A stretch of DNA of 41,883 nucleotides from Polyangiaceae bacterium (GCA_022842465.1 JALHPN010000058.1:1-41883); one strand, 5' to 3'; positions 24,496-32,906 are shown, counted from the stretch's first letter. Numbers and translations: made by a program. The notes: generated by a model from the sequence alone, not told the origin.

Positions 24496-25634
24496 GATGA
24501 TTCTCCCAGGCCGAGCGCCTCGCGGACGCGCGGTTGAACGACACTTCCGTCACGCGTGATCATGCAGCCGCGGAGGATCTCCTCCTCCGCGTCGAACTTC
24601 GGCTCCCCGTCCTTGGTGACGTGGAAGATGAGCTTCTCCATGTTCCGCGACCACATCTGGCTCGCATGAACCGCGACGTGGCTCGGTAGATCGGCCGCGC
24701 CGAGGATCGTGACGCCGTGCCTCACGACCGTCTTGCCCGCCTCCGAGAGCGGGCAGTTGCCGCCTTGCTCGACGGCGAGATCGACGATGACGGATCCAGG
24801 CTTCATCGCCTTCACCATCTCCTCGGTGACGAGGATCGGCGCCTTCTTTCCCTGGACGAGCGCGGTGCAGATGACGGCGTCGGCCTTCGCGACGTGCTTC
24901 GCGATCACCTCGGCTTGCTTCTGCCTGTACGCGTCGCTCACCTCGCGCGCGTAGCCGCCTTCGGTCTGCGCGTCCTCGGTCGAGTCGACCTCGATGAACT
25001 TCGCCCCGAGGCTCTCGACCTGCTCCTTCGCGACCTTCCGGACGTCGAAGGCCTCGACGCGAGCGCCAAGCCGGCGCGCCATGCCGATCGCCGAGAGGCC
25101 CGCGACGCCGGCGCCGAGCACGAGGCAGGTGGCCGGCGCGATCGTCCCTGCGGCGGTGATGAGCATCGGGAAGAACCGCGGGAGCGCCGCCGCGGCCGCC
25201 ACGACCGCGTGGTAGCCGGCCGCGGTCGCCTGTGACGAGAGGACGTCCATCATCTGCGCCACGGTGGTGCGCGGGATGAAGTCGACGGCGAAGGACGTCA
25301 CCTTTCGACCCGCCAGCGCCTCGACGAGCTCCTTGCTGGAGAGCGGGGCCATCGGTCCGAAGAACAAGCTCCCTTCCTTCAGCGCCGCGACGTCCGCCTG
25401 GGACGGGATGCGGACGCGCATGACGGCGTCCGCCGCCGCGATCGCCTCGGCCGCGCTAGAGGCGAGGGTCGCCCCCTCCTTCTCGTAGTCCGCATCGGCG
25501 AAGAGCGAGCTCTCGCCTGCCCCGCGCTCCACGATCACGTCGACCTTCTTCGCCCGGAGGCGCTTGACCGAGTCGGGCACGATCGCGACCCGGCGCTCGA
25601 GCGCCGCCGTCTCCTTCAGCACCGCAATCTTCAT
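24492..25634 (-). CDS. pntAA: NAD(P) transhydrogenase, NAD(H)-binding part of split subunit alpha
   Basis: The 380-residue soluble domain I of transhydrogenase, which binds NAD(H) and passes hydride to domain III. It opens MKIAVLKETAALERRVAIVP, has the Rossmann motif VLGAGVAGLSAIGMARRLGA, and contains the EGGYAREVSDAYRQKQ mobile-loop region and CTALVQGKKAPILVTEEM. It is related to alanine dehydrogenase but does not replace it, given the two following pnt genes. ATG 25634 follows AGGAAG at close spacing. Much longer upstream frames run through the 254-bp divergent spacer and are rejected. The operator at 25798-25841 lies 164 bp upstream and could in principle also affect this operon. Confidence 0.95.
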   Translation of the reverse strand: MKIAVLKETAALERRVAIVPDSVKRLRAKKVDVIVERGAGESSLFADADYEKEGATLASSAAEAIAAADAVMRVRIPSQADVAALKEGSLFFGPMAPLSSKELVEALAGRKVTSFAVDFIPRTTVAQMMDVLSSQATAAGYHAVVAAAAALPRFFPMLITAAGTIAPATCLVLGAGVAGLSAIGMARRLGARVEAFDVRKVAKEQVESLGAKFIEVDSTEDAQTEGGYAREVSDAYRQKQAEVIAKHVAKADAVICTALVQGKKAPILVTEEMVKAMKPGSVIVDLAVEQGGNCPLSEAGKTVVRHGVTILGAADLPSHVAVHASQMWSRNMEKLIFHVTKDGEPKFDAEEEILRGCMITRDGSVVQPRVREALGLGESS

Positions 25635-25797
25635 GATCTTCCTGGGGGCTCGTCGTGGGGATCCGCGAGGCTGCCGCTCCGGCGCGACTCCGATGACCGA
25701 TCTACTCCGGACGTCGCGCGAGCGGGCGACCGTCGACCGCCCTCGACCGCGCGAAAGGATGGCGCAACCACGTGGTCTTTCGCCGACGCCCTGCCTA

Positions 25798-25841
25798 TGT
25801 AAAGACCGGTTGACACAACCGACCGTCAGCCGGAGTATACA
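25798..25841 (+). promoter_or_regulatory. Tandem CrtJ/PpsR-like palindromes, orf374-bchIDO promoter
   Basis: Site A is a perfect TGT-N12-ACA (25798-25815); site B is CGT-N12-ACA (25824-25841), one base off. The gap is exactly 8 bp. A second inverted repeat, CGGTTG-N3-CAACCG (25807-25821), spans the right half of site A. TTGACA at 25810-25815 could be a -35 box, but no good -10 lies 16-18 bp further. The rest of the 254-bp divergent spacer (25635-25888) shows no tRNA or small gene. This is the best match to the CrtJ/PpsR consensus in the window. Confidence 0.75.
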
Positions 25842-25870
25842 CACCTCGCGGCGCTGCTCGGGGCGGAACC

Positions 25871-25888
25871 GCGAGAGAGGGATCTCGC
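25871..25888 (+). promoter_or_regulatory. Leader hairpin presenting the orf374 ribosome-binding site in its loop
   Basis: GCGAGA (25871-25876) and TCTCGC (25883-25888) form a perfect 6-bp stem whose 6-nt loop GAGGGA is the Shine-Dalgarno sequence; the ATG follows directly at 25889. The geometry is visible. Whether it controls translation of orf374 or stabilises the bchIDO transcript is inference. Confidence 0.5.
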
Positions 25889-27013
25889 ATGACAGGGTCG
25901 GCACTCTTCCGGACCACGCTCACCGGCGCGTTCGTCCTGCTCATGCTCGCGGCGGCGCACCTCTTCATGGTGGTCGTGAACGCGGCCGAAGCCGCCGTCG
26001 AGCCGCCGCGTCCGGCCGCGGGGCTCACCGCCCGCATGTTCTCGGATCGCCCGATGACCGAGGAGCTCCAGGCCGCGATCCGCAAGGCGGCGAAGACGCC
26101 GGAGAAGAGGAAGGTCCTCGAGGAGGCGCTCGAGTCGGAGAGTGCGGGTCATCCCGTCGTCTTGAAGACGCTGCCCGTCACGCGCTTCCTCGCGTTCGCC
26201 GCGATCGGTCTCACGCTCGTCGGCGGTCTCCTCCTCTGGGTCACGTCGCGGCTCAAGGGCGACGCGGCCCAGTCGATCGTCGGGATCTTCGGCGGGAACC
26301 TCATCTGGACGGGCGGCATCGAGTACGGCCTCACGATCGCCGCACGATCGCTCGGGATCGGGAAGACCGTGTCGGTCGTCGACGGGCAGGTCGTCGCCGT
26401 CTACGGCGAGTACGTCCTCATGAAGCACACGTGGGGCGTCCTCGCGCTCGTGCTCGTCTACCTGCTCTTCCTCGAGTCGTCGCGCTGCCCGGTCTTCCTC
26501 TGGTGGCGAAAGAACGTCCCGACGATGCGTGGCCCGATCGCCACCGGTCGCATCGACAACTACGGCCCGCGCAGCGCGTTCCAGTACGCCACCACGGTGT
26601 GGGGCTTCTACCTGCTCCTCCTCTGGGCCTACGACGAACAGCTCTGCGGCGTGTACTCGCTCGTGACGAAGGGCATCATGCTCCTCTCGATCGCCGGGGC
26701 GATCTACTGCGTCTGGCGCCTCCACCAGCAGACCTCCTGGGGCGCGGCCGTGCGCTACGCCGTCGGTGCGATGGTCGTGGTCTGGACGCCCATCGAGATC
26801 GCCGGGAAGTGGGGTCTCCTCCGCGAGCCCTGGCTCCTCCTCCAGCCTGAAGCGCTCGTCGTCTTCTTCGGCGGGCTCGGGCTCGGGACGTGGGGCCTGT
26901 GGCGCGCGCAGCGGAGGAAGCAGCTCGTCGCCGACGCCGTCACCGGGGAGCTCGCTCCGAGCACCGCGCGGACGGCCTCCTCTTCCCGGGGCCCTCGCGC
27001 CGTCGTGGCGTAG
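25889..27013 (+). CDS. Polytopic membrane protein of unknown function, photosynthesis cluster (orf374)
   Basis: I do not recognise this 374-residue protein. It has about eight hydrophobic segments (near residues 9-31, 101-121, 128-148, 173-194, 228-247, 260-282, 287-308 and 318-336). Residues 35-95 form a charged extramembrane loop, and a Ser/Ala/Arg-rich tail follows residue 345. Distinctive polar or aromatic blocks are GGNLIWTGGIEYG, LMKHTWG, RCPVFLWWRKN and NYGPRSAFQY. There is no heme or iron-sulfur motif. ATG 25889 has GAGGGA just upstream. It heads the orf374-bchI-bchD-bchO-orf32 unit, its stop is 7 bp before bchI, and its promoter has the best TGT-N12-ACA site, so it is probably expressed with pigment genes. 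A role in pigment or complex assembly is a guess. Confidence 0.8.
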   Translation: MTGSALFRTTLTGAFVLLMLAAAHLFMVVVNAAEAAVEPPRPAAGLTARMFSDRPMTEELQAAIRKAAKTPEKRKVLEEALESESAGHPVVLKTLPVTRFLAFAAIGLTLVGGLLLWVTSRLKGDAAQSIVGIFGGNLIWTGGIEYGLTIAARSLGIGKTVSVVDGQVVAVYGEYVLMKHTWGVLALVLVYLLFLESSRCPVFLWWRKNVPTMRGPIATGRIDNYGPRSAFQYATTVWGFYLLLLWAYDEQLCGVYSLVTKGIMLLSIAGAIYCVWRLHQQTSWGAAVRYAVGAMVVVWTPIEIAGKWGLLREPWLLLQPEALVVFFGGLGLGTWGLWRAQRRKQLVADAVTGELAPSTARTASSSRGPRAVVA

Positions 27014-27020
27014 CGTCGCC

Positions 27021-28037
27021 ATGGCTGCCCTCTTCCCCTTCTCGGCGATCGTTTCACAGGACGAGCTCAAGCTCGCCCTCTCCATGGTCGTCGTCGACCC
27101 CAACCTCGGCGGCGTCCTCGTCCTCGGGGACCGCGGCACCGGAAAGTCGACCGCGGTCCGCGCGCTCGCGTCGCTCCTTCCGAAGATGCGCGTCGCGATG
27201 GGCTGCCCGTACGGGTGCGACCCCGACGACACGCGCTCCGAGACGGCGTGCCCCGCTGGATGCGACAAGCGCTCGGTCGCCGTCGTCCCCGTGCCGGTCG
27301 TCGATCTCCCGCTCGGCGCCACCGAGGACCGCGTCGTCGGCGCGCTCGACCTCGAGGCTGCCCTCACGCGAGGCGAACGAGCGTTCTCGCCGGGCCTCCT
27401 CGCGCGGGCGAACCGCGGCTTCCTCTACATCGACGAGGTGAACCTCCTCCCCGACCACCTCGTGGATCTGCTCCTCGACGTGGCCGCCTCTGGAGAGAAC
27501 GTCGTCGAGCGCGAGGGACTCAGCGTCCGCCACCCCGCGCGCTTCGTGCTCGTCGGGAGCGGCAATCCGGAGGAGGGCGAGCTCCGGCCCCAGCTCCTCG
27601 ACCGGTTCGGGCTCTCGCTCGACGTGAAGACCCCGTCGGATCTCGCCACACGCGTCGAGGTCGTGAAGCGCAGGGTCGCGTTCGAGCACGATCCCCGCGC
27701 CTTCGTCGCCGCCTGGGCGAAGGAGGATGCGACCCTCACCGAGCGCCTCGCGAGCGCGCGAAGGCGCGTGTCCGAGGTCGCCTTGCCCGACGTCATGGTC
27801 GAGCGCGCCGCTTCGCTCTGCCAGACGCTCGGCACCGACGGTCTCCGGGGCGAGCTCACGCTCATCCGCGCCGCGCGGGCGGCAGCCTCCCTCGACGGCG
27901 TCACGGAGGTGTCCACGAAGCACCTCGTCCAGGTCGCCCCCCTCGCGCTCCGACATCGGCTCCGCCGCAACGTGCTCGACGAGGTCGGCACCACCGTTCG
28001 CGTCGAGAAGGCGATCGCGCAGGTCTTCGGGTCGTGA
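27021..28037 (+). CDS. bchI: Magnesium chelatase ATPase subunit I
   Basis: The AAA+ ATPase of Mg-chelatase, which with BchD and BchH inserts Mg into protoporphyrin IX, the first committed step to bacteriochlorophyll. 338 residues. Walker A is GDRGTGKST near residue 37 and Walker B is FLYIDEVNLL; LVGSGNPEEGELRPQLLDRF is the strongly conserved sensor/arginine-finger region. It opens FPFSAIVSQDELKLAL, typical of BchI. ATG 27021 lies 7 bp after the orf374 stop; the frame extends upstream but only as a shadow of orf374. The stop overlaps the bchD GTG as GTGA. BchH is not in the window. Confidence 0.97.
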   Translation: MAALFPFSAIVSQDELKLALSMVVVDPNLGGVLVLGDRGTGKSTAVRALASLLPKMRVAMGCPYGCDPDDTRSETACPAGCDKRSVAVVPVPVVDLPLGATEDRVVGALDLEAALTRGERAFSPGLLARANRGFLYIDEVNLLPDHLVDLLLDVAASGENVVEREGLSVRHPARFVLVGSGNPEEGELRPQLLDRFGLSLDVKTPSDLATRVEVVKRRVAFEHDPRAFVAAWAKEDATLTERLASARRRVSEVALPDVMVERAASLCQTLGTDGLRGELTLIRAARAAASLDGVTEVSTKHLVQVAPLALRHRLRRNVLDEVGTTVRVEKAIAQVFGS

Positions 28038-29836
28038 GCGCGCGCGAGCCGGAGGACGTCGTCGCGAGCACCATCGCTCGCACGGACGACATCGCGCTCG
28101 CGCTCGCCCTCTTCGCGATCGATCCCCCACGGCTCGGCGGGGTCGTCATCCGCTCGGGTCCCGGCCCGCACCGCGACGCGCTCGTCGCATCCCTCCGCGC
28201 GCTCCTTCCTTCGCATGCGCCGGTTCTGCGGATCCCCTCGCACGTCACCGACGATCGCCTCCTCGGAGGCCTCGCGCTCGCCGAGACGCTCCGCGAGGGT
28301 CGCCCCGTCACGGAGGTCGGGCTCCTCGCCCGCGCCGACGGGGGCGCCGTGGTCGTACCCTCGGCCGAGCGCACGACGACGTCGATCGCGGCGCACCTCG
28401 GTACGGCGCTCGATCGCGGAGAGATCACGATCGCGCGAGACGGCCTCACGGAGACGGCGCGAGCGCGGCTCGGCGTCGTCCTCCTCGACGAAGGCCTCGA
28501 GGACGAGCGGCCGCCCGCCTCCCTCGAGGACCGGCTCGCGCTCCGGATCGACCTCGGAGCGCTGGACCCCCGCGTCGAGCTCTCTGGCCCCTCGACCGAA
28601 GCGTGCGCGCGCGTCGCGCGGGCGCGGACGCGGCTCCGCGACGTGCGCGTGCCCGACGAGATCGTCACCGCCCTCGTCCACGCGTCGGAGGCCCTCGGTG
28701 TCCCGTCCGCACGCGCGGCGATCCTCGCGAGCGCGGTCGCGCGTGCGCACGCCGCGCTCGAGGGTAGTGTCGTCGCCGACGAAGACGACGCGCGTGTCGC
28801 GGCGAGGCTCGTCCTCGGCCCGCGCGCGACGAGGCTCCCGGCGCCGGAGGACGACTCGCCTCCGCCCGACGAGACGAAGGACGAGGACACGAGAGACGAC
28901 GACGCGAGAGACGACGACTCTCCGTCCGAGGGCGAGCCCCGTCCCCTCGACGACATCGTGGTCGAAGCCGCCCGGAGCGGTATCCCCGAAGGTCTCCTCG
29001 AGGCGATCGCCATGGGCCGCGCGCCTCGCTCGGGACCGCGAAGCGCGGCGAGCCGATCCGGTCAGAAGAAGGACGCCGAGCGAGGCGGACGGCGCGTCGG
29101 AACACGCGCGCGCGCCCCTCGCTCCGGCGAACGCCTCGACGTGGTCGAGACGCTGCGCGCCGCGGCTCCGTGGCAGCGGATCCGCCTCCGCGACCTCGGC
29201 GATCCGCGCCTCCTCGGCCGCCGCCGCGTGCTCGTGCGGAAGGAAGACCTCCGCGTCGCGCGCCACGAGCAGCGCACGGAGACGAGCATCATCTTCGCCG
29301 TCGATGCCTCGGGTTCGGCGGCGCTCCAGCGGCTCGCGGAGGCGAAGGGCGCCGTCGAGCAGGTGCTCGTCGACTGCTACGCGCGCCGCGATCACGTCGC
29401 GCTCGTCGCCTTCCGCGGACGGGCAGCTGCGCTCCTCTTGCCGGAGACGCGCTCGCTCGCGCGGGTGCGCCGCTGTCTCTCGGAGCTCGCCGGCGGCGGG
29501 GCGACGCCGCTCGCGTCGGGGCTCGACGCGGCGCTCACCCTCGCGCTCGCCGCGCGGAAGCGAGGCCGCACGCCCGTCGTGGTCGTCATGACGGACGGAC
29601 GCGCGAACGTCACCCGGGACGGACGCGAGGGCAGCGCGCCCGCGGCGGAGGACGCCCTCGCGATCGCGCGCCTGATCCGCACGTCCGACGTCCGCACGCT
29701 CTTCCTCGACACCTCTCCGCGTCCGCGTCGCGAGGCGCGTGCCGTCGCCGAGGCGATGGGCGCGCGCTACCTCCCTCTCCCGTACATCGACGCCGCGGGC
29801 ATCTCGCGCACGGTCCGGGCGATCGCGGGGGAGTGA
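28034..29836 (+). CDS. bchD: Magnesium chelatase subunit D
   Basis: The 600-residue BchD partner of BchI. The N-terminal AAA+ domain lacks a good Walker A (SGPGPHRD in its place), as usual for BchD. A Pro/Asp-rich acidic linker (about residues 275-310) leads to a basic stretch and a C-terminal von Willebrand A domain with the MIDAS motif DASGS, GGATPL and MTDGRAN. BchD forms the platform with BchI that activates BchH. GTG 28034 overlaps the bchI stop as GTGA, and the stop overlaps the bchO ATG as TGATG. A longer upstream frame is the shadow of bchI. Confidence 0.96.
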   Translation: MSAREPEDVVASTIARTDDIALALALFAIDPPRLGGVVIRSGPGPHRDALVASLRALLPSHAPVLRIPSHVTDDRLLGGLALAETLREGRPVTEVGLLARADGGAVVVPSAERTTTSIAAHLGTALDRGEITIARDGLTETARARLGVVLLDEGLEDERPPASLEDRLALRIDLGALDPRVELSGPSTEACARVARARTRLRDVRVPDEIVTALVHASEALGVPSARAAILASAVARAHAALEGSVVADEDDARVAARLVLGPRATRLPAPEDDSPPPDETKDEDTRDDDARDDDSPSEGEPRPLDDIVVEAARSGIPEGLLEAIAMGRAPRSGPRSAASRSGQKKDAERGGRRVGTRARAPRSGERLDVVETLRAAAPWQRIRLRDLGDPRLLGRRRVLVRKEDLRVARHEQRTETSIIFAVDASGSAALQRLAEAKGAVEQVLVDCYARRDHVALVAFRGRAAALLLPETRSLARVRRCLSELAGGGATPLASGLDAALTLALAARKRGRTPVVVVMTDGRANVTRDGREGSAPAAEDALAIARLIRTSDVRTLFLDTSPRPRREARAVAEAMGARYLPLPYIDAAGISRTVRAIAGE

Positions 29837-30696
29837 TGGGAGAGGTGATGCCCGAGGGAGGTCGCTTCGTGTCGTGCGGCGCGATCCGCTGGCACGTCCA
29901 CGTGCTGGGCAGAGGCCCCGCGCTGCTCCTCCTCCACGGAACGGGGTCGTCGAGCCGCTCGTTCCGTGCGCTCGCGCCGCTCCTCGCGACGCGCTTCACG
30001 GTCGTCGCTCCGGATCTGCCCGGCCACGCGCGCTCCCGCGCGACGAGGGAGACGGAGCTGACGCTCCCCGGGATCGCCGCAGCCCTCGAGGAGCTCCTCG
30101 ACGCGCTTCGGCTCGAGCCCGTCGTCGCGGTCGGTCACTCTGCCGGCGCAGCCCTCGTCGCGCGCATGACGCTCGACGGTCTCCTCCGGCCGGACCTCCT
30201 CGTCGGACTCGCGAGCGCGCTCCAGCCCTTCCGGGGCCTCGCCCGCACGCTCTTCCCCGGTGCCGCACGTCTCCTCGCGGGATCGTCCCTCGCGTCGAAG
30301 CTCCTCGCCCTGAACGCGCGGCGTCCGGGAGAGATCGCCCGCGTCCTCCGCTCCACGGGCTCGGCGCTCGACGAAGGCGGCCTCGCGATGTACCGCGACC
30401 TCGCGACGAGCGCCGATCACGTCGCGGGCGTCCTCTCGATGGTCGCGAGCTGGGATCTCGAGCCGCTCCACGCGGAGCTGCCGTTCCTCGCCGTGCCGTT
30501 CCTCCTCCTGGCTGGCGCCGAGGACAGGGCCGTCCCCGTCGCCCAGCAACGGTCCGCGGCGAGGCGGCTCGGCCGCGGGCGCCTCGTCGTCGTGCCGGCT
30601 GCGGGGCATCTCCTCCACGAAGAGCGCCCCGACGTGGTCGCGCGCGCGATCCTCGACGCTTGCCAGGACGCCCATGTCGGAGCGGCGTCGGCATGA
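29836..30696 (+). CDS. bchO: BchO-type alpha/beta hydrolase
   Basis: A 286-residue alpha/beta hydrolase in the bchI-bchD-bchO order known from purple bacteria, where BchO is regarded as a putative Mg-chelatase accessory protein; its exact reaction is not settled. LLLLHGTGSSSRSF is the oxyanion loop, VAVGHSAGAALV holds the nucleophile, and AAGHLLHEERPD holds the catalytic His, so the triad looks intact, in contrast to the hydrolase at 19145. ATG 29836 overlaps the bchD stop as TGATG. The stop overlaps the start of the 32-residue membrane peptide as ATGA. Confidence 0.92.
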   Translation: MGEVMPEGGRFVSCGAIRWHVHVLGRGPALLLLHGTGSSSRSFRALAPLLATRFTVVAPDLPGHARSRATRETELTLPGIAAALEELLDALRLEPVVAVGHSAGAALVARMTLDGLLRPDLLVGLASALQPFRGLARTLFPGAARLLAGSSLASKLLALNARRPGEIARVLRSTGSALDEGGLAMYRDLATSADHVAGVLSMVASWDLEPLHAELPFLAVPFLLLAGAEDRAVPVAQQRSAARRLGRGRLVVVPAAGHLLHEERPDVVARAILDACQDAHVGAASA

Positions 30697-30791
30697 ACGG
30701 CTCGCCGCTCGGGCTCGTCGAGATGGCGCTCGTCCTCGGGCTGGTGCTCGGGCTCGGCTTCTGGGAGCTCCACAAGCTGCGGAAGCCGTGA
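30693..30791 (+). CDS. 32-residue single-helix membrane peptide (orf32)
   Basis: A very short gene overlapping bchO by ATGA. The product MNGSPLGLVEMALVLGLVLG continues into a Leu/Gly helix and ends FWELHKLRKP, so it is one hydrophobic helix (about residues 7-23) with a basic, probably cytoplasmic, C-terminus. The ATGA coupling, the clean helix-plus-basic-tail design and the place at the end of the bchIDO unit support a real gene, but nothing proves expression. By size and shape it could be a small subunit or assembly factor of a membrane pigment complex (inference). It is too short for most gene finders. Confidence 0.6.
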   Translation: MNGSPLGLVEMALVLGLVLGLGFWELHKLRKP

Positions 30792-30805
30792 CCCACAGCG
30801 GCGCG

Positions 30806-30849
30806 CGTACCCATTTCATGACATGCACTTTGGTCTACCTTCCTTGACA
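30806..30849 (+). promoter_or_regulatory. Tandem CrtJ/PpsR-like palindromes, crtE-crtF promoter
   Basis: Site A is CGT-N12-ACA (30806-30823) and site B is GGT-N12-ACA (30832-30849); each differs from TGT-N12-ACA by one base. The gap is exactly 8 bp, as at the other three promoters. Both ACA triplets follow a G, as in the TGTc-N10-gACA form of the consensus. TTGACA at 30844-30849 could be a -35 element. It lies in the 118-bp spacer before crtE. Confidence 0.65.
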
Positions 30850-30909
30850 CGACGTCACTCCACCACCGTCGGAGCCGCCCGAGACGAGGGCGCACGCGAG
30901 GGCCTCACC

Positions 30910-31770
30910 ATGCAGAACAGGATCGAAAACGCTCTCGTGAACGCCGTCGCCCGCGCCGAGCACGGCGCCCCTCCGCGCCTCGGGAGCGCGCTGTCGTACG
31001 CGGTGTTCCCCGGCGGAGCGCGCGTGAGGCCCCTCCTCTGCCTGGCGGTCGCCGAGGCGAACGGTGAGGCCGCGAGCCCGCTCGCGGAGGCGGCGGCAGC
31101 GGCGCTCGAGCTCCTCCATTGCGCGTCCCTCGTCCACGACGATCTCCCGTGCTTCGACGACGCCTCGGAGCGCCGCGGCAAGCCCTCGGTGCATCGCGTC
31201 TTCGGAGAAGCGATCGCCGTCCTCGCGGGTGATGCGCTCATCGTCAGCGCCTTCGAGACGCTCGCCCTCGCCGGGATGACCGCGCCGCATCGGCTCCCGG
31301 CGCTCGTCGCGCTGATGGCGCGCGCCGCCGGCAGCCCGTCGGGCCTCGTCGCTGGTCAGGCGTGGGAGAGCGAGCCGTCGGTCCCGGTCGCGGAGTACCA
31401 CCGCGCGAAGACCGGCTCGCTGTTCGTCGCGGCGACGATGGCGGGCGCCGTCGTCGCCGGCCGCGATCCTCTCCCGTGGCGCGCGATGGGCGAGAAGCTC
31501 GGCGAGGCCTACCAGGTCGCCGACGATCTCCTCGATGCGCTCGCCGAGGGCAGCGAGGGGGGCAAGCCCGCGCGGCAGGACGAGAAGCTCGGACGGCCGA
31601 GCGCGGTCGCGGCGCTCGGCGTCGACGGCGCCGTCGCTCACCTCCGCGCGCTCGTGGCCGGGGCCGCGGACGCCGTCCCCGAGTGCAAGGGCGCGGCGAC
31701 TCTGCGCGGGCTCGCGCTCCAGATGGCGGAGCGTCTCGTCCCCGTGCGCTTCAAGCAGTCGGCCGCGTGA
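30910..31770 (+). CDS. crtE: Geranylgeranyl diphosphate synthase
   Basis: Makes the C20 diphosphate from isopentenyl and allylic diphosphates for carotenoids and the bacteriochlorophyll tail. 286 residues. The first Asp-rich motif is HDDLPCFDD, followed by RRGKPSVH; the second is GEAYQVADDLLDA. The residues before the first motif (ALELLHCASLV) fit a short-to-medium chain synthase. ATG 30910 has GAGGG upstream at good spacing; an in-frame upstream ATG at 30823 lies inside the operator and is rejected. The stop overlaps crtF as GTGA. The phytoene synthase and desaturase genes (crtB, crtI) are not in the window. Confidence 0.92.
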   Translation: MQNRIENALVNAVARAEHGAPPRLGSALSYAVFPGGARVRPLLCLAVAEANGEAASPLAEAAAAALELLHCASLVHDDLPCFDDASERRGKPSVHRVFGEAIAVLAGDALIVSAFETLALAGMTAPHRLPALVALMARAAGSPSGLVAGQAWESEPSVPVAEYHRAKTGSLFVAATMAGAVVAGRDPLPWRAMGEKLGEAYQVADDLLDALAEGSEGGKPARQDEKLGRPSAVAALGVDGAVAHLRALVAGAADAVPECKGAATLRGLALQMAERLVPVRFKQSAA

Positions 31771-32906
31771 CCGCGCAGCCGGAGCAAGCGCGGCTCGCGA
31801 GGCGACGTGCGCTCTCCCTCTCCGATCGCTGGGTCGCGTGGCGGAACCGCTTGCTCGCGAGCCCGCGCTTCCAGCGCTGGGCCGCGCGCTTCCCGCTGAC
31901 GCGTTTCATCGCGCGACGGCGGGCGACGGCCCTCTTCGACCTCTGCGCCGGCTTCGTCTACTCGCAGGTCCTCTTCGCCGCGGTCGAGCTGCGGCTCTTC
32001 GAGGCCGTCGCGGACGGCCCGCTCTCGCTCGCCGAGCTCGCGACGTCGCTGAACCTCCCCGAGAGCGGCGCCGCGAGGCTGTGCGACGCGGCCGTCTCTC
32101 TCGACCTCCTCGAACGCAGACCGAACGGCGACTACGGGCTCGGCAAGCACGGCGCGTCGTTCCTCGGCAACCCGGGCGTCGCGCGGATGGTCCACCACCA
32201 CGCGCTCTTCTACCGGGACCTCCGTGACCCCGTCGCGCTCCTGCGCGGCAGACCGGACACGGAGCTCTCGCGCTTCTGGACCTACAGCGGCGGCGACGGC
32301 GACGCGGACGTCGGGCCTTACTCGGAGCTCATGGCCGGGTCTCTCTCGCTCATCGCCGAGGACATCCTCGAGGCGTACCCGCACGACGGGCACCGCTGCC
32401 TCCTCGACGTCGGCGGCGGCGAGGGCGTGTTCCTCGAGGCGGCCGCGCGTCGTTCCCCCGATCTCTCGCTCGTGCTCTTCGACCTCCCGCCCGTCGCCGA
32501 GCGCGCGCGAGCGCGGCTGGAGAAGGCAGGGCTCGCCGGCCGGGCGCGCGTCGTCGGGGGAGACGTGTTCGAGGACGCACTCCCGTCGGGAGCCGACCTC
32601 GTCACCCTCGTGCGTGTCATCCACGATCACGACGATCGCGAAGCGCTCCGCATCCTGCGTGCGGCGAGGGCTGCGCTCGTCCCGGGCGGCACGCTCCTCG
32701 TCGCCGAGCCGATGTCGGGCACCCGCGGCGCCGAGCCGATGGGCGACGCCTACTTCGGGTTCTACCTCCTCGCGATGGGACAGGGTCGCCCGCGCACCGC
32801 CGCCGAGCTCGAGGCGCTCCTCCGCGCGGCAGGCTTCACGCGGGTCCAGTCACGACCGACCCGCCGGCCGATGTTGACGCGGCTGATCGTCGCCGAGATC
32901 GCCTGA
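31767..32906 (+). CDS. crtF: Hydroxycarotenoid O-methyltransferase (CrtF)
   Basis: A SAM-dependent O-methyltransferase that methylates the 1-hydroxyl of acyclic carotenoids (demethylspheroidene and related). 379 residues: a helical N-terminal part with the CrtF-like LSLSDRWVAWRNRLLASPRFQ split over two segments, a winged-helix-type dimerisation region (ELATSLNLPESGAARLCDA), then the Rossmann methyltransferase with LLDVGGGEGVF and LVRVIHDHDD. CrtF together with CrtC and CrtD points to methoxylated carotenoids. GTG 31767 overlaps the crtE stop as GTGA. The 100-bp spacer to bchC follows. Confidence 0.92.
   Translation: MTAQPEQARLARRRALSLSDRWVAWRNRLLASPRFQRWAARFPLTRFIARRRATALFDLCAGFVYSQVLFAAVELRLFEAVADGPLSLAELATSLNLPESGAARLCDAAVSLDLLERRPNGDYGLGKHGASFLGNPGVARMVHHHALFYRDLRDPVALLRGRPDTELSRFWTYSGGDGDADVGPYSELMAGSLSLIAEDILEAYPHDGHRCLLDVGGGEGVFLEAAARRSPDLSLVLFDLPPVAERARARLEKAGLAGRARVVGGDVFEDALPSGADLVTLVRVIHDHDDREALRILRAARAALVPGGTLLVAEPMSGTRGAEPMGDAYFGFYLLAMGQGRPRTAAELEALLRAAGFTRVQSRPTRRPMLTRLIVAEIA

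Noticed and set aside
25889-27013. orf374 as BchF, PuhB/PuhC or a second PucC
   Set aside because: BchF is much shorter; PuhB/PuhC differ in helix number and motifs; the PucC hallmark blocks are absent.
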